Assembly: GCF_011077955.1 (NCBI RefSeq)
Contig: NZ_JAALBX010000009.1
Span: 109,832-173,831, forward strand
Source: Citrobacter freundii
GTDB lineage: Bacteria; Pseudomonadota; Gammaproteobacteria; Enterobacterales; Enterobacteriaceae
Length of the DNA stretch: 64,000 bases
Reading direction: 5' to 3'
Shown: piece after piece, positions 53,465 through 61,161 of the stretch
How the letters are laid out: every line of letters starts with the position of its first letter
Position numbering within the stretch: the first letter of the stretch is position 1
Made by a program: the position numbers and the translations under genes
The notes under the pieces: generated by a model
Told to the model about the DNA's origin: nothing
Databases searched by the model: none
What the model saw: the letters and a program-made list of their open reading frames with translations, nothing else

Positions 53465-53488
53465 GCACCCCGGCGCGAACCGGGGCGC
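53465..53488 (-). terminator. GC-rich hairpin between wzc and wcaA
   Basis: A 9-bp GC stem (GCACCCCGG 53465-53473 with CCGGGGCGC 53480-53488, one G-U pair) lies 4 bp past the wzc stop. The T-run is late (CATTAACACCTTTTT). The equivalent E. coli position is described as an attenuating hairpin that RfaH helps polymerase to pass, which would give excess wza-wzb-wzc message. Confidence 0.65.
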
Positions 53489-53491
53489 GAA

Positions 53492-55651
53492 TTATTTGCT
53501 GTCTGACTGGTATTCGTACTCGTAATAGCCGTAATCCTGATAGCCGGTGGCGCGCCGGAAAATGGAGTTCAGGATAACGCCCTTAACCGCAATACCGTTT
53601 TGCTCGAAGCGGCCAAGACTGGTTTCCACTTCCTTCAGGGTGTTGACGGCGTAACGCGCCACCATCAGGGTGGTGCCGGCATGGCGTCCGGCGATAGCGG
53701 CATCGGTGACCGCAAGGATTGGCGGCGTATCAATCAGCACCAGGTCGTAATGTTTGCTGGCCCACTGGATGAGCGCGCCGAAGCGTTCGCTCATCAGTAA
53801 TTCAGAAGGATTGGGCGGCACCTGACCACGCGGCACCAGATCGAAACCGGGGATGGAGGTAGGACGTGCGCATAACGCGACATCCCCCTGCCCGGCTAAC
53901 ATATCCGACAGGCCATTTACGTTATCGGTGCCCAACAGCTCGTGGGTGTAGCCTTTACGCATATCACAGTCGATAAGCAGTACGCGCTTCTGGGTCTGGC
54001 TGATGACGGCGGCCAGGTTGGCGCACACGAAGGTTTTCCCGATTGACGGACTGACGCCTGTCATCATCAATACATTGTTGTTGGCCTGCATCATGGCGAA
54101 ATGAAGGCTGGTTCGCAGGCTGCGGATCGCCTCAATGGCGAGATCCGTCGGGTTGCCCACCGCCAGCAATTGTCTTTGCTTAAAGCGCTTAACGCCTTTC
54201 GCGTTTTTGACGTTATCCCGCGCTTTTTGCCATTCTGACAGCGGAATACTCGCGTATACGCTGATACCCGACTCTTCCAGCGCCTGTGGGCTTTCAATGC
54301 CGCGATTAAACAGTGAGCGCAGTAATACCACGACAATCGACAGCATCAGCCCCAGTAAAATACTCCCCAGAATGATGAGCGCTTTTTTCGGCTTCAGTAC
54401 GCCAGGCTGGGTGATAGCCGGGTCAACAATACGCACGTCCCCTACCGTACTGGCTTCGGTGATTTTCAGCTCCTGCTGTTTGTTCAGCAATTGCATGTAG
54501 ACCTGCTGACCGGATTCCACATCACGGGTCAGACGCACAATTTCCTGCTGCGTTTTCGGCATTGCGGTGACGCGGTTGCTCAGGCGATCCTTTTCCTCTT
54601 CAAGCGCGCGCCGTTTTTCAAGCAGGGTGCGGTAAGCCGGGTGCGCTTTGGTGTAAAGCTTGGAGATCTCAGCTTCTTTGAAGGTCAATTCATTGATTTG
54701 CGCGTCGATGTTCACCATCGAGTCCAGTACCGCTTTGGCTTCGAGCGGCAGGTCGACAGAATCTTTTTCCTGGCGATAAGCATTGAGTTTGTTTTCCGCC
54801 ATATCCAGCCGCGAGCGTACTTCCGGCAGCTGTTTTGCAAGGAACGCTAAACTCTTCGCCGCTTCTTCAGACTTGCGCTGAATATTTTGCTCAAGATAGT
54901 TGCGGGTAATGCTGTTGAGGATGTCGCGGATTTTATCTTTGTCTTCGCCGGTAAAGGTGAGGCTTAACACGCCGGTATCTTTGCCGTTTTCCGTGACCGA
55001 AAGGTTGTTTTGCAGTTGGTTTATCATGCCAAGCGTTGAGTATTTGGTGACGATAAACTCACTGCCCGCGCCGGCTTTTATCGCCTTCACCAGTATGGAT
55101 ACGCCGTCTTTGGTGAGCGGCTGTCCGACCTGGCCCTGGGCGCTGAATCCGGCATCACTGGTGAGTTGATACTGCTGCGGGTTTAGCACCTCAAGTGTGA
55201 AAGTGTCTTTCCCCATGCCCGCCGGCAAGGTGAAGGTGCTGACATCCACCGTGTCATTCTGACGGCCCATTAACCGATCCCAACCCGCGCCGAAAAGCGG
55301 AAAGGTTTTTTTCTCAACCGCGATATCAAGATCAAGCTCGTCCACGGTTTTGCCCAATACCAGACGCGACTGAATTAACTGGATTTCAGCGTCCGAGGCC
55401 GGAGGTTTATTGGCAAGCGCGGTATTAATGTCCTGTACGATGGCGCTTCCACCGTTTTGCTCGATTTGCACCAGCGCGTCGGCGCTGTAAATGGGAGTCG
55501 CGAACATCGCATATACCGTCGCCAGTAGTGCAAATACGGCGGTGATGCCAAGCACCCACCAACGGGCTTCAATAACGGTGCCAATCAATCGCCCGATATC
55601 AATTTCATCACTGCCCTCAGTCGCGGCAGAGGGGGTCATTTTTGTGGTCAT
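53492..55651 (-). CDS. wzc: Tyrosine-protein kinase / polysaccharide co-polymerase Wzc
   Basis: Inner-membrane PCP-2a BY-kinase that controls colanic acid length and gates Wza. 719 residues (E. coli 720). Seen: TM1 (WWVLGITAVFALLATVYAMF), a large periplasmic coiled-coil domain, and TM2 (ALIILGSILLGLMLSIVVVLL). The kinase has Walker A GVSPSIGKT, Walker A' VLLIDCDMRKG, Walker B LVLIDTPPIL, and a C-terminal Tyr cluster (Tyr704, 707, 709, 710, 712, 714). The ATG at 55651 (MTTKMTPSAAT), after AGGGATAACT, replaces the longer open frame to 55687, which overlaps wzb. Confidence 0.95.
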   Translation of the reverse strand: MTTKMTPSAATEGSDEIDIGRLIGTVIEARWWVLGITAVFALLATVYAMFATPIYSADALVQIEQNGGSAIVQDINTALANKPPASDAEIQLIQSRLVLGKTVDELDLDIAVEKKTFPLFGAGWDRLMGRQNDTVDVSTFTLPAGMGKDTFTLEVLNPQQYQLTSDAGFSAQGQVGQPLTKDGVSILVKAIKAGAGSEFIVTKYSTLGMINQLQNNLSVTENGKDTGVLSLTFTGEDKDKIRDILNSITRNYLEQNIQRKSEEAAKSLAFLAKQLPEVRSRLDMAENKLNAYRQEKDSVDLPLEAKAVLDSMVNIDAQINELTFKEAEISKLYTKAHPAYRTLLEKRRALEEEKDRLSNRVTAMPKTQQEIVRLTRDVESGQQVYMQLLNKQQELKITEASTVGDVRIVDPAITQPGVLKPKKALIILGSILLGLMLSIVVVLLRSLFNRGIESPQALEESGISVYASIPLSEWQKARDNVKNAKGVKRFKQRQLLAVGNPTDLAIEAIRSLRTSLHFAMMQANNNVLMMTGVSPSIGKTFVCANLAAVISQTQKRVLLIDCDMRKGYTHELLGTDNVNGLSDMLAGQGDVALCARPTSIPGFDLVPRGQVPPNPSELLMSERFGALIQWASKHYDLVLIDTPPILAVTDAAIAGRHAGTTLMVARYAVNTLKEVETSLGRFEQNGIAVKGVILNSIFRRATGYQDYGYYEYEYQSDSK

Positions 55652-55653
55652 AG

Positions 55654-56097
55654 TTATCCCTGCTGTGTTTTCAGTGCCTGCGCCCACTGTCGGGCGGAAT
55701 CATCCAGCATCGTGTAAACGGCTTCGAAAGCCTCGGTGCTTTTGCGATACGGATCGGGAATTTCCCGCTCCTGATCCCAATGCCCAAACAACATCACTTT
55801 GCCGCGCATCTCCGGCGCCATTTCGCAAAGCCTGGCGATATGGCGTTTTTCCATCGTGAGGATCAGGTCATATTCCCGGCACATCTCACGGGTGATTTGC
55901 CGCGCGCAATGGCCTTCAAGAGAGAGGTCGTGCGCGGTGGCGACGCTTATCGCGCGTTCATCCGCGCCTCTGCCCACCAGCGCCCCGAGGCCCGCGGAGC
56001 CGACCGTTAATGTCGGCTGATAGCGCTTTAGCAACCGCTCAGCCGTCGGGGAACGGCAAATGTTCCCCACGCATACCACAAGAATTTTGTTGAACAT
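55654..56097 (-). CDS. wzb: Low-molecular-weight protein-tyrosine phosphatase Wzb
   Basis: Dephosphorylates Wzc to keep polymer assembly cycling. 147 residues, as in E. coli. Seen: the P-loop CVGNICR (Cys9-X5-Arg15) followed by SPTAERLL, LEGHCARQITREMCREYDLILTMEKRH, and the general-acid loop DPYRKSTEAFEAVY with Asp. It lies between wza (5 bp) and wzc (2 bp). Confidence 0.95.
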   Translation of the reverse strand: MFNKILVVCVGNICRSPTAERLLKRYQPTLTVGSAGLGALVGRGADERAISVATAHDLSLEGHCARQITREMCREYDLILTMEKRHIARLCEMAPEMRGKVMLFGHWDQEREIPDPYRKSTEAFEAVYTMLDDSARQWAQALKTQQG

Positions 56098-56102
56098 CGC
56101 GA

Positions 56103-57242
56103 TTACCAGTTGTGGATATCGCTTGCCGTGTCCGTCATATAACGAACCCCACTGATGGTCGGCAGCAATTGGTTGATCAGGCGGTTCCAGCGCGAAACCG
56201 GCGCGGTGGTCACATACACCACGTCATACGGCTGGAGACGGAATTCCGTCGCCATAATGAGCGATGTGGCATCGGACATATCAAGCTGGTAAATGTTGGC
56301 AATCTTGCCGTTGGTGTTGCCTTTTTCTTTCAGCGGTCGGATCACGAAGATGCCGCTGGCGTTGGAGGTGGTCATGTCAATGCCCTCCGCCTGACCAAGC
56401 GCTTCGGTTAAGGTCATGCCGCTGAAGTCCATTTTGAGCGTGGACTGTTTCTTCACTTCACCCATAACAAACACTTTCAGATCGTCATTACGCGGTACGA
56501 AAAGGATGTCGCCCGGATACAGCAGTTTGTTCTGGCTAAGATCGCCGTTTTGCATCAACGCCTGCAGCGACAGACGTTGCTCATGGCCTTTATGGGTGAG
56601 CACGACATTACGCCAGTCGGCGTTTTCGGTAAGCCCGCCCGCCGCGTTAATCGCGTCCAGCACCGTCAGGGGAACGTTGGTAATCGCCTGTTGGCCTGAT
56701 TTATTCACCTGCCCGGATATGTAGGCTTTTTGCGAGCGAAACGCGGCGATATTAACGTCTACCTGCGGGTCTGCGATGTACTGCGCTAAGCGGCCGGTAA
56801 TATCACTACGGATTTCTGATAAGGTTTTTCCCGCAACATGCACTCTACCGATATAGGGATAAAAGACGGTGCCGTCCGGCTGAACCCAGTTGCCGGCGTC
56901 GCTTGAGCTGCGGTACTGACCGGCCGGGGTGGTTAATTCTGGGTGATCCCACACGGTGACGTTCAACACGTCCCCTGGGCCTACCCGGTACTGGTACTGG
57001 GCGATTTCCTGGTCGAGGGAGACATTCGGCTGCGCGACATTAGGACGCGGTCGTAATTGTTCTACCAGTCTCGGCGTCAAAGGATAAACGTTGACCATTT
57101 TATCCAGGTCAAAGTCGGCATCCTGTTGGCGGATAACATCTTTACCCATTGTTGACATATTGCTGCCCGGAAGGACCGTGCATCCGCTCATTAAGCCGAT
57201 CGACACCAACAATGGCATCAATTTTAATCTCGTCTTCGTCAT
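56103..57242 (-). CDS. wza: Outer-membrane polysaccharide export lipoprotein Wza
   Basis: Octameric outer-membrane channel for colanic acid. 379 residues, as in E. coli. Seen: a lipoprotein signal peptide with lipobox LMSGC (lipidated Cys21), the PES domain [24 protein letters not shown]-type repeats ([78 protein letters not shown]), and the C-terminal amphipathic helix that lines the outer-membrane pore ([19 protein letters not shown]). It is the first gene of the colanic acid operon, with a JUMPstart 177 bp upstream. Confidence 0.95.
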   Translation of the reverse strand: MTKTRLKLMPLLVSIGLMSGCTVLPGSNMSTMGKDVIRQQDADFDLDKMVNVYPLTPRLVEQLRPRPNVAQPNVSLDQEIAQYQYRVGPGDVLNVTVWDHPELTTPAGQYRSSSDAGNWVQPDGTVFYPYIGRVHVAGKTLSEIRSDITGRLAQYIADPQVDVNIAAFRSQKAYISGQVNKSGQQAITNVPLTVLDAINAAGGLTENADWRNVVLTHKGHEQRLSLQALMQNGDLSQNKLLYPGDILFVPRNDDLKVFVMGEVKKQSTLKMDFSGMTLTEALGQAEGIDMTTSNASGIFVIRPLKEKGNTNGKIANIYQLDMSDATSLIMATEFRLQPYDVVYVTTAPVSRWNRLINQLLPTISGVRYMTDTASDIHNW

Positions 57243-57418
57243 TGATTATTTTCACTATGGCAGAGTAATAATTCCTGTCGCATAAATAAGCTGCGTCCAA
57301 ACTCGCGTATTAACACTGGACGCATCCATGATTAAAAATAAGTGGAATCATTCCGAAAAAAACTTATTTAAACGATGATTTCTGACAGCGCCATTAAAGC
57401 TTACCGACACCTTCAAGG

Positions 57419-57456
57419 CACGCTACCGCCCCTGGCTTTCAGCTACCAAATCACTG
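57419..57456 (-). promoter_or_regulatory. JUMPstart with canonical ops element upstream of wza
   Basis: The minus strand carries the exact ops sequence GGCGGTAGCGTG (57419-57430), preceded by the JUMPstart parts GGTAGCTG and AAAGCCAGG. RfaH recruitment here would allow the roughly 23-kb colanic acid operon to be transcribed to wcaM. Confidence 0.95.
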
Positions 57457-57681
57457 TAAAAGAAGAATATCTTTGAAGAACTTCGCGCTAACTGGAATTA
57501 TCCTAATTGGCGACAGTTATTTATTGCAGTTTACTGGCGAATAAAAGCCGCGATAAAAAATCGCCGACGCCTTCCGTATTAGCCATGAAGGATGGTACAG
57601 CTAATTTGTTAACTGACAAGGTTCTCGATTCCGGGAAAAGTCATTTTAAGATTAGTATGAAGCGCCACAAAAATGACTTTT

Positions 57682-57695
57682 TAGGATTAGCCTCA
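57682..57695 (-). promoter_or_regulatory. RcsAB-like box 1 upstream of wza
   Basis: Minus strand TGAGGCTAATCCTA matches 10 of 14 positions of the RcsAB consensus TAAGAATATTCCTA. It lies about 440 bp before the wza start and upstream of the JUMPstart. Confidence 0.55.
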
Positions 57696-57737
57696 CATTG
57701 ACAAGGTAATAACAAATCGATCTGTTAAATTAATTAT

Positions 57738-57751
57738 TAGGATTATCCTCA
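57738..57751 (-). promoter_or_regulatory. RcsAB-like box 2 upstream of wza
   Basis: Minus strand TGAGGATAATCCTA matches 11 of 14 consensus positions. It is nearly identical to box 1, with 56 bp between them. Rcs phosphorelay activation of wza is well known in E. coli. Confidence 0.65.
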
Positions 57752-57783
57752 GGGTTATTTTTATCATAAGATAATGTTATTCA

Positions 57784-57969
57784 TTATTCCGAGATAATAA
57801 ACCACAAACCAAAAGCGGCTATTATTACCCGGATGATAATAATGAATATCCAATAGTTACACTGAATAACTGCCTGATATTTACCCGAACCGTTGAGTGT
57901 TTTGTTCTTAAAAACGGGCTTCGCATTGCAATTTTCGACGCCATTACCCATGATCTGTTTATCTTTCAT
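57784..57969 (-). CDS. Possible small single-pass membrane protein (61 aa), unrecognised
   Basis: A 61-residue ORF in the wza-yegH gap. It has a polar, Lys/Asn-rich N-terminal 38 residues and one strong hydrophobic helix near the C-terminus (YWIFIIIIRVIIAAFGLWFIIS). A good ribosome binding site (GGAG, 8 nt before the ATG at 57969) supports translation. I do not recognise a family. It is read leftwards, towards the RcsAB-like boxes and wza, and diverges from yegH. It may be a real small protein or chance; the remainder of 57243-58078 contains only regulatory elements. Confidence 0.4.
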   Translation of the reverse strand: MKDKQIMGNGVENCNAKPVFKNKTLNGSGKYQAVIQCNYWIFIIIIRVIIAAFGLWFIISE

Positions 57970-58078
57970 TTACCCGTCTCCCTCAGCCTGACTGAAAGGG
58001 TGGCGCTGACTCCCCCGGCCAGACGTCTCTTTCAACGCATGAGCGCAGTAGGGTTTTACTACAGGTCATCGTTTTTCT

Positions 58079-59638
58079 ATGGAATGGATTGCTGATCCAT
58101 CAATTTGGGCGGGATTAGCCACGCTGGTGGTACTCGAACTGGTACTGGGTATCGATAATCTGGTGTTTATCGCCATCCTCGCGGAGAAGCTGCCGCCCGC
58201 CCAACGTGATAAAGCCCGAATTACTGGTCTTATTCTCGCCATGTTTATGCGCTTGCTGCTGCTCGCGTCTATCTCATGGCTTGTTACCCTCACCCGCCCG
58301 CTGATCGTGCTGCACGGTCACGGTTTTAGCGCCCGGGATTTGATAATGCTGTTCGGCGGGCTGTTCCTGTTGTTCAAAGCCACGGTGGAATTGAATGAAC
58401 GACTCGAAGGCAAGGATCACCAAAATCCGACCCAACGCCGTGGCGCGAGGTTTTGGTCCGTTGTGGCGCAAATTGTGTTACTCGACGCCATCTTCTCACT
58501 CGATTCGGTCATCACCGCCGTCGGCATGGTAGATCATCTGGGCGTGATGATGGCGGCCGTAGTGATTGCGATTTCCCTGATGTTGTTAGCCAGCAAAACG
58601 CTGACGGCATTTGTGAATAATCACCCGACAATTGTCATCCTTTGCTTGAGCTTCTTACTGATGATTGGCTTTAGCCTGATTGCCGACGGATTTGGGTATG
58701 CCATTCCGAAAGGGTATTTATACGCGGCCATTGGTTTCTCAATCATGATTGAATGCCTTAATCAGCTGGCGATGTTTAACCGCCGTCGTTTTCTGTCAGC
58801 CAATATGTCGCTGCGCCAGCGCACGACCGAGGCGGTGATGCATTTACTGAGCGGCAAACATGAGACGGCGGAACTGGATGCGCAAACCGCCTCGCTGGTG
58901 GCCGACGCCGATAATGTCCCGGTGTTTAATAAGCAGGAACGGTTGATGATTGGCCGGGTGCTTAATCTCAACCAGCGCAGCGTCAGCAGTATCATGACGT
59001 CGCGACATGACATTGAGCATATCGATATTAACGCACCTGAGGAGCAAATCCGCCTGTTGCTGGACAGAAATCAACACACCCGCGTGGTGGTGACCGCCGA
59101 CGATGAGATTCTGGGCGTGGTGCATATTCTCGACCTGCTGCAACAGTCTCTGGCTGGTAAACCGCTCGATTTGAGCGCGCTGGTGAAGCAGCCGCTGGTT
59201 TTTCCTGAGACGCTGCAACTGCTTCACGCGCTTGAGCAATTTCGCAACGCCCGCACCCACTTTGCCTTTGTGGTGGATGAGTTCGGCTCGATTCAAGGGT
59301 TGGTGACCCTGAGCGATGTGATGGAAACCATTGCCGGTAACCTGCCTAATGAGGTGGAAGAGATCGACGCCCGCCATGATATTAAACGCAACCAGGATGG
59401 CACCTGGACTGCCAACGGCCATATGCCGCTTGACGATCTGGTGCAATTTGTCCCGCTGCCGCTTGATGATAAGCGGGATTATCACACCATCGCCGGGCTG
59501 TTAATGGAGTATCTCCAGCGCGTTCCCGTCGAGGGTGAAGAGGTTGAAGTGGGGGATTATGTGATTAAAACGCTGGAGGTGGAGAATCATCGCGTGCAGA
59601 GAGTAATGATTTACAAGCCTGCGGCGCAGGCCATCTGA
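58079..59638 (+). CDS. yegH: YegH, TerC-family membrane protein with CBS pair and CorC/HlyC domain
   Basis: 519 residues (E. coli YegH 527). Seen: an N-terminal TerC domain (about 1-235) with seven hydrophobic helices and acidic membrane motifs ([37 protein letters not shown]). Two CBS domains follow (about 290-410, including [15 protein letters not shown] and [22 protein letters not shown]), then a C-terminal transporter-associated CorC/HlyC domain ([15 protein letters not shown] to the end). A metal-ion transport role is likely by family; the substrate is unproven. In E. coli it also lies next to wza, divergently. The ribosome binding site is weak. Downstream the usual asmA/dcd neighbours are absent. 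Confidence 0.92.
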   Translation: MEWIADPSIWAGLATLVVLELVLGIDNLVFIAILAEKLPPAQRDKARITGLILAMFMRLLLLASISWLVTLTRPLIVLHGHGFSARDLIMLFGGLFLLFKATVELNERLEGKDHQNPTQRRGARFWSVVAQIVLLDAIFSLDSVITAVGMVDHLGVMMAAVVIAISLMLLASKTLTAFVNNHPTIVILCLSFLLMIGFSLIADGFGYAIPKGYLYAAIGFSIMIECLNQLAMFNRRRFLSANMSLRQRTTEAVMHLLSGKHETAELDAQTASLVADADNVPVFNKQERLMIGRVLNLNQRSVSSIMTSRHDIEHIDINAPEEQIRLLLDRNQHTRVVVTADDEILGVVHILDLLQQSLAGKPLDLSALVKQPLVFPETLQLLHALEQFRNARTHFAFVVDEFGSIQGLVTLSDVMETIAGNLPNEVEEIDARHDIKRNQDGTWTANGHMPLDDLVQFVPLPLDDKRDYHTIAGLLMEYLQRVPVEGEEVEVGDYVIKTLEVENHRVQRVMIYKPAAQAI

Positions 59639-59657
59639 CGCGAGGCGCAGAGGCGCA

Positions 59658-59791
59658 ATTCGCCTGGCTGGCGGGGCTGTTTATGCTCTTTTGTATTGTT
59701 CCGTTCGCCACGTTAGCAGGGCTTTTTGTGTTAGTGGTATTGTTCCGTTCGCCTGGCTCGCGGGGATTTTTGTGTGTAGTGGTATTGTTCC
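59658..59791. repeat. Three tandem ~45-bp repeats
   Basis: Units 59658-59702, 59703-59746 and 59747-59791, each starting with TTCGCC or similar and ending GTATTGTTCC. On the minus strand they read as a 15-codon period with ANGTIPL-like peptides. A partial fourth start (GTTCGCTATTC) follows. Confidence 0.85.
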
Positions 59792-59840
59792 GTTCGCTAT
59801 TCGTTCATGGCTCAACGGTACACGGTAGCAAGCGAACGGG

Positions 59841-59994
59841 TTGGGGGCGCTCGCCGCCGCGCCCCCAACACCCCCGGCTCCCCCTGTCGCCCTCGCCGCT
59901 TCGCGGTGCCCTCGGCTTTCCGTGTCCCGCTTCGTGACCGGGCGCGACGCCACATCCATGTGGCTCACGCCCTCTGACGGCATCCATGCCGTCA
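59841..59994. repeat. Cluster of short GC-rich palindromes
   Basis: Successive perfect hairpins: TTGGGGGCGC 59841-59850 with 59859-59868; CACAT/ATGTG 59951-59962; TGACGGCA 59975-59982 with TGCCGTCA 59987-59994. The segment is very GC-rich and unlike its surroundings. Confidence 0.75.
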
Positions 59995-60465
59995 GTCCCG
60001 GCCAGCCACGCACGCCTCGGCGATGGCGATGGGGTCCAACTTCCCCCGCTGTTCTTTCAGGTGATAAGTATAAAAACCACGCTGTCGCTGAAGGCATCGG
60101 AAAAAATGAAAACGACAAAAGTTATCCTTAAAAAAACAAATGCATCCATGCCATCAGTCCCGGCCAGCCACGCACGCCTCGGCGATGGCGATGGGGTCCA
60201 ATTTCCCCCGCTGTTCTTTCAGGTGATAAGTATAAAAACCACGCTGTCGCTAAAGGCATCGGAAAAAATGAAAACGACAAAAGTTATCCTAAAAAAAACA
60301 AATGCATCCATGCCGTCAGTCTCGGCCAGCCACGCACGCCTCGGCGATGGCGATGGGGTCCAACTTCCCCCGCTGTTCTTTCAGGTGATAAGTATAAAAA
60401 CCACGCTGTCGCTAAAGGCATCGGAAAAAATGAAAACGACAAAAGTCATCCCGAAAAAAACAAAT
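59981..60465. repeat. Three 162-bp tandem direct repeats
   Basis: Copies 59981-60142, 60143-60304 and 60305-60465 (the last degenerates at its end) differ at only a few bases. The period is exactly 162 bp, so one plus-strand frame (ATG at 59986 to 60516, 176 codons) stays open and would give three 54-residue repeats starting MPSVPASHARLGDGDG. No ribosome binding site of note precedes it. I treat it as repeat DNA, with coding unproven. Confidence 0.92.
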
Positions 60466-60484
60466 TCAAGATTGAGTTCGTTGG

Positions 60485-60765
60485 GTCTGGCACTAACACC
60501 GCCGAGGCGTAACTGACGAGCCAGATGATGTTCACACGGGTACCATCAAACTTCATGAGCATGAATTCATTACACGTCACAGAAGTCCCGGTCATAAGGG
60601 TTCTGTCCGGTATTAACCTTGCCGAGGCGTAACTGAGAAGCCAGTTAATGTTTAAATGGATTCAATCAAGCCTTATGATCATGAATTTGATACACAAAAT
60701 AAAAACTCCAGCAGTGGGATTGTATCCGGCATCAACTTCGCGAGGCGTAACTGGCGGGCCAAGTC
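60485..60765. repeat. Three degenerate ~120-bp repeats
   Basis: The core CGAGGCGTAACTG recurs at 60503, 60623 and 60741 (spacings 120 and 118). Around it are related flanks: TCTGGCACTAACACC, TGTCCGGTATTAACC and TATCCGGCATCAAC before, and GAGCCAG, GAAGCCAG and GCGGGCCA after. AT-rich stretches such as CATGAGCATGAATT and TATGATCATGAATT lie between them. Confidence 0.8.
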
Positions 60766-60967
60766 AGGCCCACAGGGACAAAAGCGCCGGGATCGCTTTG
60801 AACGCCGGTTGCGGCGGCCGAAGAGGGACGAGGCCCAGGGATGGGTCGGGTAATCCGGTACAAAGAGCGTGCGCTACAGGATGTAGTATCCAGACCGACT
60901 TGAAACGAGGAAATGAAGCAGTGGGAACCTCAAAGCGGCGAGGTTGCCAGACGGGAGCGGGGATGAC

Positions 60968-61005
60968 AAAGGGGGAGCGATCCCCCCCTTTGCTCGTTCG
61001 CGAAC
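60968..61005. other. Hairpin plus perfect 10-bp palindrome
   Basis: AAAGGGGG (60968-60975) pairs with CCCCCTTT (60984-60991) across 8 nt. The perfect palindrome GTTCGCGAAC (60996-61005) follows 4 nt later. Just upstream lies a purine-rich structured stretch (60830-60960) with no supported ORF. Confidence 0.65.
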
Positions 61006-61038
61006 ATCAGCGTCGCATTGCGCCACCAGCGTCCTTGC

Positions 61039-61146
61039 GAACGTGACTATTTCACTAAACGGAACGACTCAACCAATCGGAACCATTCCACAAAACGAAA
61101 CACTTCCAGCAAACAAAACAAGACTAGCGAACGAAAAGCATCTCGC
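61039..61146. repeat. Six degenerate 18-bp tandem repeats
   Basis: Units begin at 61039, 61057, 61075, 61093, 61111 and 61129, with consensus near AAACGGAACnACTCnACC. In one plus-strand frame they give hexapeptides TKRNDS, TNRNHS, TKRNTS, SKQNKT, SERKAS. The array ends 16 bp before the ybiT stop codon, in the convergent downstream region. Confidence 0.75.
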
Positions 61147-61161
61147 TTCTCGGGCGAACCA

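Larger units (their letters stand above)
59640..61161. other. Repeat-rich island of unknown function at a synteny breakpoint
   Basis: About 1.5 kb between yegH and ybiT without any recognisable gene, transposase, integrase, reverse transcriptase or tRNA. From left to right it holds three 45-bp repeats, a block of small GC-rich hairpins, three 162-bp near-identical tandem repeats, three degenerate 118-120-bp repeats, a hairpin-rich segment (60755-61005) and six degenerate 18-bp repeats ending 16 bp from the ybiT stop. Short ORFs exist on both strands (for example 59986-60516 and 60648-61046), but they arise from the repeats and none has a family I recognise. It could be a non-coding mobile or palindromic element, or a structured RNA locus. 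Confidence 0.7.

Noticed and set aside
57507..57701. 64-codon plus-strand ORF upstream of yegH
   Set aside because: It lies over the predicted wza regulatory region, has no good start signal and no family resemblance.
59681..60118. 145-codon minus-strand ORF in the repeat island
   Set aside because: It arises from the 45-bp repeats and GC-rich hairpins, has low-complexity composition and no start signal.
59981..60465. CRISPR array
   Set aside because: The 162-bp units are directly abutting with no unique spacers, and no cas genes are nearby.
59640..61161. Insertion sequence, retron, diversity-generating element or group II intron
   Set aside because: No transposase, integrase or reverse transcriptase reading frame is present in the island, and I could not match intron domain V/VI or IS ends.
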